DNA of 64,000 nucleotides from Owenweeksia sp. GTDB taxonomy: Bacteria; Bacteroidota; Bacteroidia; Flavobacteriales; Schleiferiaceae. Positions within the stretch are counted from its first letter, which is position 1. The number at the start of each line of letters is the position of its first letter. The notes under the pieces were generated by a model. The model did not search any database. It saw only the letters and a list, made by a program, of their open reading frames with translations, and was not told the DNA's origin. The stretch spans positions 36,602-100,601 of the forward strand of contig JANQPD010000051.1 of NCBI GenBank assembly GCA_028285465.1, in the 5' to 3' direction. Of the stretch, positions 56,319 to 64,000 are shown piece after piece. The position numbers were made by a program, and so were the translations under genes.

Positions 56319-56924
56319 ATGCGCGCAACGGAAATGTTTGCCCTTTTTACCACTTGTGTAGAGGCTTACCATGTAAACGATGATGTAGATGCGGCTTTGG
56401 AGAACCCCCAGGCTGAAGGGAGTATGGAAGCGCTGCTTTATCGCAAAAACTGGATAGATACCGTGCAGTGGCATCTCGAAGACATTATTCGCGACCCGCA
56501 TATACCGGCAGATGAAGCCCTGGTCGTTAAAAGAAGGATCGATGCCAGCAACCAGGAGCGCACCGATACCGTGGAGCAGATTGACGACCTGTACATGGTG
56601 CACTTTGCACAGGTAAAAAAGCAGCCGGATGCCCGGCTGAATACCGAAAGCATAGCATGGGCCATTGACCGGCTTTCCATACTGGCCTTGAAGATATACC
56701 ACATGAATATTGAAGCAAAGCGTACGGATATACCAGGGCAATTGCAACACAAAAACCGTATAAAAGCAGAGGTACTGGCCGAACAGAAAGAAGACCTTTG
56801 CCTGAGTATTGATCAGTTGATCGAAGACATCCGCGCCGGAAAACGCGTCATGAAAGTATACCGCCAAATGAAGATGTATAACGACCCGGAACTCAACCCT
56901 GTGCTTTATAAAAACAACCCCTGA
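56319..56924 (+). CDS. DUF4254 family protein
   Basis: 201 aa, helical: WHLEDIIRDPHIPADEALVVKRRIDASNQERTD and LIEDIRAGKRVMKVYRQMKMYNDP mark DUF4254. In Bacteroidota this gene often directly precedes a GT9-family glycosyltransferase, as here, so it may assist lipopolysaccharide core assembly; no activity is known. It starts 2 nt after the aspC stop, and its TGA overlaps the next ATG (TGATG). Confidence 0.85.
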   Translation: MRATEMFALFTTCVEAYHVNDDVDAALENPQAEGSMEALLYRKNWIDTVQWHLEDIIRDPHIPADEALVVKRRIDASNQERTDTVEQIDDLYMVHFAQVKKQPDARLNTESIAWAIDRLSILALKIYHMNIEAKRTDIPGQLQHKNRIKAEVLAEQKEDLCLSIDQLIEDIRAGKRVMKVYRQMKMYNDPELNPVLYKNNP

Positions 56925-57973
56925 TGCGTATCCTGGTCACCCGCTTTTCAGCCCTGGGCGATGTGGCCTTGCTCGTTCCGGTACTTAAAAACTTTACCGA
57001 GCAATACCCCGAGCATGAACTAATGGTGGTAAGCCGTGCGTTTGTAAAGCCCCTTTTTGCTCCCCTGCCCGTTACTTTTTTTGCCGCCGACCTGTACGGA
57101 AAACATAAGGGGGTGCAGGGGCTCTGGCGATTGTACAAAGAAATAAAGCAAGCCTTCGCCCCTGAATTGGTATTGGATATGCATGCCGTTCTCCGGAGCC
57201 ATTTGCTGGGCAATTTCTTTAAACTAAGCGGGGTTCCCCTGTACCGCATGGATAAGGGCCGTGTGGAAAAGAGAGCCCTTACCAGCCGTACCGCTAAGGT
57301 TTTTAAACCGTTAAAACACACAGCGGTACGCTATGCAGAAGTGTTTGCTGCTGCCGGGTTTGACTTTTCCTTCGATCCAAGCCATGCCCCTTCTCTCCAT
57401 TATTCCAGTAAAGCAGCAGATGCCTTTTTGCAAGATGCGATCAAAAATCCCAGGCATGCCCTGGGGGTTGCCCCCTTTGCCAAACACCAGGGAAAAATGT
57501 GGCCGGCAGCCAAAATGAAAGAGAGCATCCGGGCATTATCGGACAGAGGCCTGAAGGTATTGCTTTTTGGAGGAAAGTCAGAAGCCGGCACATTGGAAGA
57601 ATGGGCCTCCATCCACCCAAACATAACCAGCATAGCAGGAAAATTTGAACTCACCGATGAGCTGGCTATTATAAAAAAATTACCCCTTTTCGTGGGCATG
57701 GATTCTTCCAATACCCATTTTGCTGCATTGGTGGGTACCCCGGTAATTACAATTTGGGGAGCTACGCATCCTCATGCGGGTTTCGCTCCCCTAGGAGAAA
57801 ACGAAGAAGGCTATTTGCAGGTACCTCATGCCCAGCTCGATTGCCGCCCCTGCTCCGTATTTGGCAATAAGCCTTGCTGGCGAGGCGATTATGCTTGTAT
57901 GAACCGCATCGACACACATGATTTTGTAGAAAAAGTGTGGGCACAATATGCCCCTCCTAAGCCCGTTGCCTAA
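56924..57973 (+). CDS. Glycosyltransferase family 9 (heptosyltransferase-like)
   Basis: 349 aa. GT9 features: RILVTRFSALGDVALLVPVL at the N-terminus (acceptor domain), LGVAPFAKHQGKMWP and KVLLFGGKSEA in the C-terminal nucleotide-sugar domain, and GMDSSNTHFAALVGTPVITIWGATHP, the conserved donor-site end. It likely transfers a heptose or related sugar to the LPS core at the cytoplasmic face. Four cysteines cluster near residues 306-327 (CRPC, CW, C). It overlaps the DUF4254 stop by 1 nt, so it is co-translated. Confidence 0.92.
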   Translation: MRILVTRFSALGDVALLVPVLKNFTEQYPEHELMVVSRAFVKPLFAPLPVTFFAADLYGKHKGVQGLWRLYKEIKQAFAPELVLDMHAVLRSHLLGNFFKLSGVPLYRMDKGRVEKRALTSRTAKVFKPLKHTAVRYAEVFAAAGFDFSFDPSHAPSLHYSSKAADAFLQDAIKNPRHALGVAPFAKHQGKMWPAAKMKESIRALSDRGLKVLLFGGKSEAGTLEEWASIHPNITSIAGKFELTDELAIIKKLPLFVGMDSSNTHFAALVGTPVITIWGATHPHAGFAPLGENEEGYLQVPHAQLDCRPCSVFGNKPCWRGDYACMNRIDTHDFVEKVWAQYAPPKPVA

Positions 57974-57975
57974 GC

Positions 57976-59616
57976 ATGTTCCCACGTTTCTGTTTTTTTA
58001 GCATTCTCTTTCTGCTCTTTGAAGCTTCCACACTTGGGCAAGTGGCCAAGGTAATTGACTTACAGCAAAAGCACCTGCTGAAGTCTTTCAAACTGGACCG
58101 GGAAGAGGTACTGTCAGATTGCGATGTGCTATCGCTGGAAGTAAAAGATAAGGAATTGTACCTGTTTTACAGCGTGGGTAAAAAACTCTTCTTGCGTCAA
58201 AGCGATGATAAAGGCACCAGCTGGAAAGAAGAATTTATCGGTTTTTTTGTACATGAACTGAATGAGCAATTGCCCCTCAAAGTCATTAAAGGCGAGAATG
58301 GTTACCTGCATTTGCTACACTTTGAACATACCGGACAGGAAAAGCGCCTGGTGCACCGTATCCGCACCAACCCCAGCCTGGATTGGTACACACAAACCGT
58401 TTACGGTACCTCAGAAGTGACCAACAATTATTTCGACCTGGAGGCACAGGAAGACTGCAATGGAAACCTCTTTATAGCCTTTCACCTTGGGGAAGGCCTG
58501 GTGCACCAGGCTACCTATAAAAGCCTGAAATGGGAATCGTTACATTTTAAGGTGGCGCAGGCAGACATCGGTTTAGGGCTTAGCACTGGTTTTGACCGTA
58601 AATTACACATTGCCATAGCCGAAAACAAAGGCCACCTGCATTTAGCCACGCGCTACCTGCAGGACGAGCGATTTACCCTAACGAAGATCGGGGAATCGGG
58701 GAGTCCGTATTGCAGCCTGGCGCAGACCAGTGATGGGGGGCTTTTGATAAGCGGAACCGCTTTTGTTGCCGGAAGGGATAAGCCCATACAGATCAGCAAG
58801 ATGGATCGCTCAGGGAACTGGAAACACTTTACCCTGCAAAACTCCGATAGTGCACACTTTGCTTTGGGCAGCTACAAGCGCAGCACCCTTAGGGTAGACC
58901 AAAGCGGTCGCCTGCACCTGGCCGCCTATTTAACAGACTATAAAACGTCAAGTAAAAAAAGCCTTTGCTACCTTTTTTCCAACACCGGAGGCAGCAGTTG
59001 GTTTGCGCAAAGCCTGAAACAGGATATTTACGGGTATCCTAAAAACAATGTACCTCATTTAGACTTCAATGAAACAAACGTTTTCGTGGCATACAAAAAC
59101 CGGGACCGCCAACCTCAACTTGTGGTTTTTCCGGGTGTAAACCTGAAAGGCCTTCCCCCCTGCCTGCCCAGGAAAAATCCACAGCACGTGAACCAGGTAA
59201 TCACAAAACAAACGGCTTCGCGTATTGTAGACGTGCCTAAACGGCTGCCCAAACCGAAAGAGATAGGCAATCCCAATAAGCGAAAAACGCGTATACAAGC
59301 CGAGTTTGTAACCCGCAATGCCTTCGTAAAACTGATGCTCCGGGATAACCGGGAGGTAGATGGCGATACCGTGTCGGTATTTCTCAATGGCCAGTGTGTG
59401 CTGCACGCGTACGGTTTACAGAGCAAAACTTTTGTACGCACCATAGAAATAGATCCCACCAAAAAAAATGAGCTACTCCTGTATGCTGAAACAGAGGGGC
59501 GCCTGCCCCCTTGTACAGTAGCCCTTAGCCTGCGCGACAGTAAGCGCAAGCAGGATTTCATCATACAATCGAGCATGAAAGAAAACGGAGCAATACAATT
59601 GCGTCCGCCCCGTTGA
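57976..59616 (+). CDS. Secreted beta-propeller-like protein with Asp-box repeats
   Basis: 546 aa. A signal peptide (FFSILFLLFEASTLG) is followed by a ~380-residue beta-propeller-like region with at least two Asp-box motifs (SDDKGTSWKEE and SNTGGSSWFAQ), as in sialidases and related propellers. The catalytic arginine triad of true sialidases is not evident, so enzyme activity is uncertain. The last ~110 residues form a separate beta domain (DGDTVSVFLNG, LLYAETEGRLPPCTV) frequent at the end of Bacteroidota periplasmic proteins. It starts 2 nt after the GT9 gene, so it may belong to the envelope operon. Confidence 0.72.
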   Translation: MFPRFCFFSILFLLFEASTLGQVAKVIDLQQKHLLKSFKLDREEVLSDCDVLSLEVKDKELYLFYSVGKKLFLRQSDDKGTSWKEEFIGFFVHELNEQLPLKVIKGENGYLHLLHFEHTGQEKRLVHRIRTNPSLDWYTQTVYGTSEVTNNYFDLEAQEDCNGNLFIAFHLGEGLVHQATYKSLKWESLHFKVAQADIGLGLSTGFDRKLHIAIAENKGHLHLATRYLQDERFTLTKIGESGSPYCSLAQTSDGGLLISGTAFVAGRDKPIQISKMDRSGNWKHFTLQNSDSAHFALGSYKRSTLRVDQSGRLHLAAYLTDYKTSSKKSLCYLFSNTGGSSWFAQSLKQDIYGYPKNNVPHLDFNETNVFVAYKNRDRQPQLVVFPGVNLKGLPPCLPRKNPQHVNQVITKQTASRIVDVPKRLPKPKEIGNPNKRKTRIQAEFVTRNAFVKLMLRDNREVDGDTVSVFLNGQCVLHAYGLQSKTFVRTIEIDPTKKNELLLYAETEGRLPPCTVALSLRDSKRKQDFIIQSSMKENGAIQLRPPR

Positions 59617-59658
59617 CATCTTTGTGCCCGGTCACCCCACACTATATCCATAAGCGCA

Positions 59659-59666
59659 TATTTTTG
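59659..59666 (+). promoter_or_regulatory. -7 promoter box TATTTTTG for rfbC
   Basis: A perfect TAnnTTTG box ending 4 nt before the ATG at 59671, so the mRNA is probably leaderless. Confidence 0.6.
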
Positions 59667-59670
59667 TCGT

Positions 59671-60222
59671 ATGAATTTTATTGAAACCCCTATAGCCGGC
59701 TTAATAGAAATAGAACCACAGGTTTTTGGAGATGCGCGTGGGTACTTTTATGAATCCTACAACAAAGAGAAATTTCTCGAAGCAGGCATTACCGCAAGCT
59801 TTGTACAAGACAACCAAAGTCTGAGCACTAAAAATGTTCTTCGCGGGCTTCACTTTCAAAATCCACCTTATGCGCAAGGCAAACTCGTACGTGTAATACA
59901 GGGGGCGGTGCTGGATGTGGCGCTGGATATCCGGCTGGGCTCTCCTACCTTTGGTCAGCATCATAAGGTGTTGCTGAATGCCGGAAACAAAAAAATGTTC
60001 TGGATCCCTCCCGGTTTCGCGCATGGTTTTTTAACTTTAGAGGACAATACTATTTTCAGCTACAAATGCAGTGCTCAATACAACAAAGCGTCTGAAGGAA
60101 GTGTTTATTGGAATGACCCCCACCTCAAGATCGATTGGGAGGTTGAAAACCCGGTATTATCAGATAAAGACAAAGAAGCACCCCGGTTTGCTGAGTTAAA
60201 TACGCAATTTCATTACGCCTGA
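59671..60222 (+). CDS. rfbC: dTDP-4-dehydrorhamnose 3,5-epimerase (RfbC/RmlC)
   Basis: 183 aa cupin. RmlC signature: GLIEIEPQVFGDARGYFYESYN, the catalytic His region NVLRGLHFQNPPYAQGKLVRV, VLDVALDIRLGSPTFGQ and FAHGFLTLEDNTIFSYKCS with the catalytic Tyr downstream. It epimerises dTDP-4-keto-6-deoxyglucose at C3 and C5 on the way to dTDP-rhamnose for surface polysaccharide. The other rml genes are not in the window. It has its own -7 box and is followed after 5 nt by the lytic transglycosylase gene. Confidence 0.95.
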   Translation: MNFIETPIAGLIEIEPQVFGDARGYFYESYNKEKFLEAGITASFVQDNQSLSTKNVLRGLHFQNPPYAQGKLVRVIQGAVLDVALDIRLGSPTFGQHHKVLLNAGNKKMFWIPPGFAHGFLTLEDNTIFSYKCSAQYNKASEGSVYWNDPHLKIDWEVENPVLSDKDKEAPRFAELNTQFHYA

Positions 60223-60227
60223 AGAAC

Positions 60228-61232
60228 ATGAAAATACGCCCGAATCACCTCTTAGTCGCTCTTTTTGCCTGCCTGTGTGTTGGCCTACTCATGTACCAGG
60301 ATTATGAAGCACCTCATGATGAAAGTGTAAAAAAGGGGTTTAATGAAAAATACGCCATCTACGCTTTGCCCCTGCCTGAGCAGGTGAGTTTTATGGGAGA
60401 AGCGGTTCCCATGCAGGACCCCGAGATCAGGGAACGTTACGACCGGGAGATCCTGGTGAATACCTATTGGCAATCGCAAACCCTGCTTTTCCACAAGAGA
60501 GCTGCCCGTTACTTCCCGGTAATAGAACCGATCTTAAAGAAAAACGGCATCCCTGAGGATTTTAAATACCTGGCGGTGATCGAAAGCGGCCTTACCAATG
60601 TAGTGTCTCCGGCTGGGGCTACCGGCTATTGGCAAATTTTGGAAGGCACAGGGAGAGAATATGGCCTGGAAATAAGTAAAGAAGTAGATGAACGTTACCA
60701 CCTGGAAAAAGCCACACAAGCCGCCTGTGATTATTTGAAAGAGGCACACCGTGAGTTGGGCGACTGGACCTTGGCCGCGGCCAGCTACAACATGGGCATC
60801 AATGGCATAAAGCGGCAGTTGGAAAGACAAGAAGCCAAAAATTACTACGGGCTTACCCTGAACCAGGAAACGGCACGGTATATTTTCCGTATAATGGCGG
60901 TAAAAGAGATCCTGGAGAACCCGGCTCAATACGGTTTTCACTTCAGGAAAAAAGACCTCTATCAACCTATTCCAACGTATACGGTGCGGGTAGATACCGC
61001 GGTAAGCAGCTTTGGTGCTTTTGCCGAAAAGATGGGCATCAATTACCGCATACTAAAGTACCACAACCCCTGGCTGCGTTACGATTACCTTCCTCAACCG
61101 AAAAACAGGGCGTACGAAATCAAAATTCCTAAGAGCGGGTATTACGACCTGGCCCATGAAGTGGTGCATCCCGGGCCGGTCGAAGACAAGCCAAAAGACG
61201 AGGAGCCCATTTCGGATGAAGGAGAGGAGTAA
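60228..61232 (+). CDS. Lytic murein transglycosylase (SLT domain) with LysM-like tail
   Basis: 334 aa. An N-terminal hydrophobic segment (LLVALFACLCVGLLMY) acts as signal peptide or anchor. The SLT domain (about 100-245) has the catalytic Glu119 in YLAVIESGLTNVVSPAGATGYWQ, followed by AAASYNMGINGIKRQL. A LysM-like domain (YTVRVDTAVSSFGAFAEKMGINYRILKYHNPWL) binds peptidoglycan. The acidic tail (KPKDEEPISDEGEE) is unusual. It cleaves glycan strands to 1,6-anhydro-muropeptides; MltD-like architecture. Convergent with bshC; the 191-bp gap holds a palindromic repeat. Confidence 0.92.
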   Translation: MKIRPNHLLVALFACLCVGLLMYQDYEAPHDESVKKGFNEKYAIYALPLPEQVSFMGEAVPMQDPEIRERYDREILVNTYWQSQTLLFHKRAARYFPVIEPILKKNGIPEDFKYLAVIESGLTNVVSPAGATGYWQILEGTGREYGLEISKEVDERYHLEKATQAACDYLKEAHRELGDWTLAAASYNMGINGIKRQLERQEAKNYYGLTLNQETARYIFRIMAVKEILENPAQYGFHFRKKDLYQPIPTYTVRVDTAVSSFGAFAEKMGINYRILKYHNPWLRYDYLPQPKNRAYEIKIPKSGYYDLAHEVVHPGPVEDKPKDEEPISDEGEE

Positions 61233-61280
61233 AGACCGTGTATGTAATGCGCGTTCCATGTAAGGCTTCAAAATGCGGGC

Positions 61281-61334
61281 TTTGTCACATTGAGTGCCGC
61301 GAATCCAATTCGTGGCGTATCGAAATGGACAAGA
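61281..61334. repeat. REP-like imperfect palindrome between slt and bshC
   Basis: Core hairpin at 61296-61316: GCCGCGAAT/ATTCGTGGC (one mismatch able to pair G-T) with a 3-nt loop. The outer arms TTGTC (61282-61286) and GACAA (61328-61332), plus CATT/AATG, extend it to about 50 nt. The composition and the GTCACATTGAG...TCGAAATGG frame resemble interspersed intergenic palindromes of Bacteroidota. Lying between convergent genes, it may also help terminate both transcripts. No second copy is seen in the window. Confidence 0.5.
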
Positions 61335-61423
61335 TGAGCAGATTTTGGTTTGTCTGCTAAGGCCGTTATAGATTTCTTACAGAAGTCAATATCTGATAAA
61401 CCTATTACATCGAACACACATTA

Positions 61424-63043
61424 TTATGTATCGTATGCACCTTCTTTAAAGAGGGTGAACGTATAGGCAAAAGGGTTTAGGTGCTCTTTCAATTGCTGTA
61501 TAAACCCATTGCCATATGCCTCGTAAAAAGCAATAAAGTTATCATGGCGCTCCTGTAAACTGTTTTTGGGGAACAGGGCTTGTTTTATTTCTTCCAATTG
61601 GCGCATTTGTATCGAAGCACGTTTTTTCTCTGCCCGGATCAATTTCTTTTGCAGGTTTTCCATTCCCTTTAATTGCTTGGCCTCCTGCGCACGAACAGCT
61701 CCTTCCATGCTATTGTCTGTTTGTGTTGCCAGGACATGCAGTGCATTAAATATTTCCTGCAAGCGCTCTTTATACCCCGTCAGGTCTGTTTCCAGTTTAC
61801 TATGCTGATGTACGTAATCGGTACTCAATACGTGAAATGGTTTAAACACTTCCGGACCGGCCAGTTGAAGTTTTTGCATTTTGCGGTATATCCGTTTGGA
61901 TATCCAGAGTACGGAATTGCGCAAATGGAGCAGGGGAAAAGGTACTTCCATCGCTTCAAACATTTGTTTGAGTTGCAGCCAGTAGGCTAATTCTCCTCCC
62001 CCACCGGTATAACTCAGGTTTGGCAAAATCACTTCCTGGAAAAGCGGACGCAATACTACATTCGGGCTAAAGCGTTCAGGGTGTTCCTGCAACTCTGCCT
62101 CCAGCGAAGCCCGGTCGAACGTTTTTTTGGTGTTGAGCACATGCCATTCCCCTTCGTGTTTCTCGATACGCTCCCGCAACCCATCTTCTATATAAAAGAG
62201 GTTGATCTCGCGCACGTGCACCTGCTCTGTATACTGCTCCTTTAAAAAGCCGGAAGCTTTACGGGTTTCTTCAAAAGCGAGGTGTTCAAAGAGGTCTTTT
62301 TTAAAATAGGGAATCATTTGTGCTTTAAGCTCAGCCTCATCCCCATCCAGGATCACCAGACCCTCATCCACAAATAGCAGGTGCACAATATAGCGGGTGG
62401 CCTGTGCCAGGTTTTCTTGTTCCAGGTATCCTTTTTCAAAAAGAGAAAGCAGATACCCCGCACGCTTCCCGGAACCCAATACTTCTGCCAGTTCCTCCAA
62501 TACGGGCCGTATGCTTTTCGTAGCCAGTCTTCCTACAGGGCCACCGGCAGGAATATCCCAGCTTATGCGCCCTCCGAAATGGTTGATGTGGTTGATCTCC
62601 TCAAAATCGTGGTCTTCAGTAGCCATCCAATATACCGGTACAAAATGATGCCGGGGATACTTTGCCTTCAACTGTTTCGCCATGTTGATCACGCTTACTA
62701 TTTTGTAGATAAAGTAGAGCGGACCGGTAAATAGATTTAACTGGTGGCCGGTAGTTACTGTGAACGTCTGGCTTTCTTTTAGAAGCCGGATGTTCTTTTC
62801 TACTGCACTTTTATCTAGGGAAACCCCTTTTAAGGCTGCATACTGGGCTTGCAGTACATTTGAAAGTAGCTGTCGCTGCGCTGTACTGAAACTTTGCCTT
62901 TTTTCTATCTGCCGGGCAAAACTTTCAAGGTTTGGAAAATCTGTGTAAAGGGAATCAAGTGCGGGATGTTTATCCAGGTAATCACAAATGAGCTTTGAAA
63001 AATAACCGGTATCCCGAAAAGGCAAACACTCTGTTTCTAGCAT
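61424..63043 (-). CDS. bshC: Bacillithiol biosynthesis cysteine-adding enzyme BshC
   Basis: 539 aa, normal for BshC. Recognised from FTVTTGHQLNLFTGPLYFIYK, FVPVYWMATEDHDFEEINH, FSPNVVLRPLFQEVILPNLSYTGGGGELAYWLQLK and the C-terminal coiled-coil then HDNFIAFYEAYGNGF. BshC adds cysteine to GlcN-malate in the last step of bacillithiol synthesis. The nucleotide-binding half (TGHQ, EDHDFEE motif) is intact. bshA and bshB are elsewhere. The -7 box at 63049 ends 5 nt before the ATG, implying a leaderless mRNA. Confidence 0.95.
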   Translation of the reverse strand: MLETECLPFRDTGYFSKLICDYLDKHPALDSLYTDFPNLESFARQIEKRQSFSTAQRQLLSNVLQAQYAALKGVSLDKSAVEKNIRLLKESQTFTVTTGHQLNLFTGPLYFIYKIVSVINMAKQLKAKYPRHHFVPVYWMATEDHDFEEINHINHFGGRISWDIPAGGPVGRLATKSIRPVLEELAEVLGSGKRAGYLLSLFEKGYLEQENLAQATRYIVHLLFVDEGLVILDGDEAELKAQMIPYFKKDLFEHLAFEETRKASGFLKEQYTEQVHVREINLFYIEDGLRERIEKHEGEWHVLNTKKTFDRASLEAELQEHPERFSPNVVLRPLFQEVILPNLSYTGGGGELAYWLQLKQMFEAMEVPFPLLHLRNSVLWISKRIYRKMQKLQLAGPEVFKPFHVLSTDYVHQHSKLETDLTGYKERLQEIFNALHVLATQTDNSMEGAVRAQEAKQLKGMENLQKKLIRAEKKRASIQMRQLEEIKQALFPKNSLQERHDNFIAFYEAYGNGFIQQLKEHLNPFAYTFTLFKEGAYDT

Positions 63044-63048
63044 GAGGG

Positions 63049-63056
63049 CAAAAGTA
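63049..63056 (-). promoter_or_regulatory. -7 promoter box TACTTTTG for bshC
   Basis: The plus strand reads CAAAAGTA, the reverse complement of a perfect TAnnTTTG box, ending 5 nt before the bshC ATG (63043). Confidence 0.6.
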
Positions 63057-63201
63057 ACGAAAGCTTCACATCCCCCTTTTGTTAACTTCTTTCAATTATT
63101 CTACTGATCCATAGGCAAAATAGACCAAGCTTTCAGCAATAACTCTATCTTTACCGCAATCTTAAAAAAGCTATACTGCTTATCAAGTGTAATCACACGC
63201 T

Positions 63202-64000
63202 ATGAAGTTTACAGAACTCGGCCTCACCGAATCTTTGCTGGAGGCCATCTCTTTCATGAATTTTGAAGAGGCTACGGAAATACAGGAAAAAGCGATCCCG
63301 GTAATCCTGGAGGGAAAAGATGTAATTGGCTGCGCGCAAACCGGTACCGGGAAAACCGCTGCCTTTATCCTTCCCATACTGCACAACATTGCTGCGAACA
63401 AATACAAAGGTACTTCTACCCTGGTGCTTTGCCCCACCCGCGAATTGGCCATTCAAATAGATCAACAAATACAAGGGCTTGCGTATTTTACCAACGCCAG
63501 TAGCTATGCGGTATATGGCGGAGGAGACGGAGTGAGCTGGGAACAGGAGCGCAGGGCACTTTCGCAAGGATCGGACATCATTATTGCCACCCCGGGCCGC
63601 TTGATTTCTCACCTGCATAATGGCTACGTGAAGTTTGACCAGGTTAAGCACCTCATCCTCGATGAAGCAGACCGCATGCTGGACATTGGTTTTTATGACG
63701 ACATCATAAAGATCATTGAACACTTGCCCCGAAAGCGTCAAAGCCTGCTGTTTAGCGCTACCATGGCCCCTAAGATCCGCAAACTCGCGCAGGCGATTCT
63801 GTACAAACCGGAAGAAGTAAACGTTTCGGTTTCCAAGCCTGCGGAAGGGGTTACGCAACAGATCTACATGGCTTTTGACGAACAAAAAACAGGCCTTTGC
63901 AAGGAGATCCTTTCCGATAAAGACAACTTCAAAAGCATCATCGTTTTTTGCAGCACCAAGCGTAAGGTGGAGCAGCTTACCCGAACGTTGAAACGGGCCA
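63202..64000 (+). CDS. DEAD-box RNA helicase, N-terminal part (cut by window end)
   Basis: Starts at ATG 63202 and runs open to the window edge (266 codons). Helicase motifs in order: Q-motif region (ATEIQEKAIP), motif I CAQTGTGKTAAF, Ia PTRELA, Ib TPGRL, motif II (LDEAD) in HLILDEADRMLD, motif III LFSATM, then the start of the second RecA domain (KSIIVFCSTKRKVEQL). It is an ATP-dependent RNA-unwinding enzyme, probably in RNA decay or ribosome assembly. Absence of a stop codon is due to truncation. It is divergent from bshC with 158 bp between starts. Confidence 0.95.
   Translation, partial: MKFTELGLTESLLEAISFMNFEEATEIQEKAIPVILEGKDVIGCAQTGTGKTAAFILPILHNIAANKYKGTSTLVLCPTRELAIQIDQQIQGLAYFTNASSYAVYGGGDGVSWEQERRALSQGSDIIIATPGRLISHLHNGYVKFDQVKHLILDEADRMLDIGFYDDIIKIIEHLPRKRQSLLFSATMAPKIRKLAQAILYKPEEVNVSVSKPAEGVTQQIYMAFDEQKTGLCKEILSDKDNFKSIIVFCSTKRKVEQLTRTLKRA

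Noticed and set aside
57976..59616. Calling the Asp-box protein a sialidase
   Set aside because: Asp-boxes are structural and occur in many propellers; the catalytic arginine triad, Tyr and Glu could not be identified.

Overview
The window is ordinary chromosomal DNA from a member of the phylum Bacteroidota. The evidence is four secreted proteins ending in type IX secretion (T9SS) sorting tails (14326, 23299, 32004, 33759), several TAnnTTTG -7 promoter boxes typical of the phylum, and a gene complement that includes an S46 peptidase, DUF4254 next to a GT9 transferase, EttA plus a second ABC-F protein, BshC, EgtB/EgtD and a split methylmalonyl-CoA mutase. I cannot place it below phylum. About 54 protein genes fill the window with few gaps. 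I see no rRNA, tRNA, CRISPR array, prophage or insertion sequence.

Layout. 1-5.1 kb (minus): a type III polyketide synthase, methyltransferase and FAD-oxidoreductase cassette, preceded by an M48 membrane protease. 5.1-14.2 kb: an ABC-F ATPase coupled to a Gre-like coiled-coil protein, a PrsW-type membrane protease, a giant TraB/GumN-domain secreted protein and a B12/radical SAM enzyme. 14.3-19.2 kb: a T9SS-exported SGNH-like protein, a lipoprotein and ettA. A diverged second copy of the ettA 3' end lies on the far side of the lipoprotein gene. 19.2-25.5 kb: MFS exporter, ribD, DMT permease, YigZ protein, secreted metallopeptidase and thioesterase. 25.7-31.6 kb: dnaA with a strong terminator, a tyrosine phosphatase coupled to an RsmI-like methylase, a DPP11-like peptidase and a methyltransferase. 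32-35.3 kb: a tandem pair of T9SS surface proteins. 35.4-39.6 kb: DUF427, an unlisted 48-codon gene behind an ECF sigma factor, and uvrA.

40-46.5 kb is a redox-themed block: a cNMP-domain histidine kinase, a fused response regulator/thioredoxin-reductase-like flavoprotein, a bestrophin channel, and the minimal ergothioneine pair egtB-egtD. Together with bshC (bacillithiol) at 61.4 kb, the window encodes steps for two low-molecular-weight thiols. 46.5-54.4 kb: lipoprotein, DoxX, DUF72 and SDR genes, then mutA-mutB-ybaB-meaB (methylmalonyl-CoA mutase, a nucleoid protein and the mutase chaperone GTPase). 54.5-64 kb: aspartate aminotransferase, a cell-envelope run (DUF4254, GT9, BNR-repeat protein, RfbC, lytic transglycosylase), bshC and the first 266 codons of a DEAD-box helicase cut by the window edge.

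The main unusual signals are: an oxidoreductase with no ATG/GTG/TTG ahead of its dinucleotide-binding motif (candidate ATT start); several genes whose only start is TTG; promoters whose -7 box ends 4-5 nt before the ATG, implying leaderless mRNAs; the duplicated ettA tail; an ABC-F protein whose second Walker A motif is destroyed; identical 61-nt and 50-nt tracts in the tandem T9SS genes; and hairpins in the 5.1-5.3 kb divergent promoter region. I did not find a clear, wholly new multi-gene system. The best candidates for follow-up are the kinase/RR-flavoprotein/bestrophin/ergothioneine block and the type III PKS cassette.
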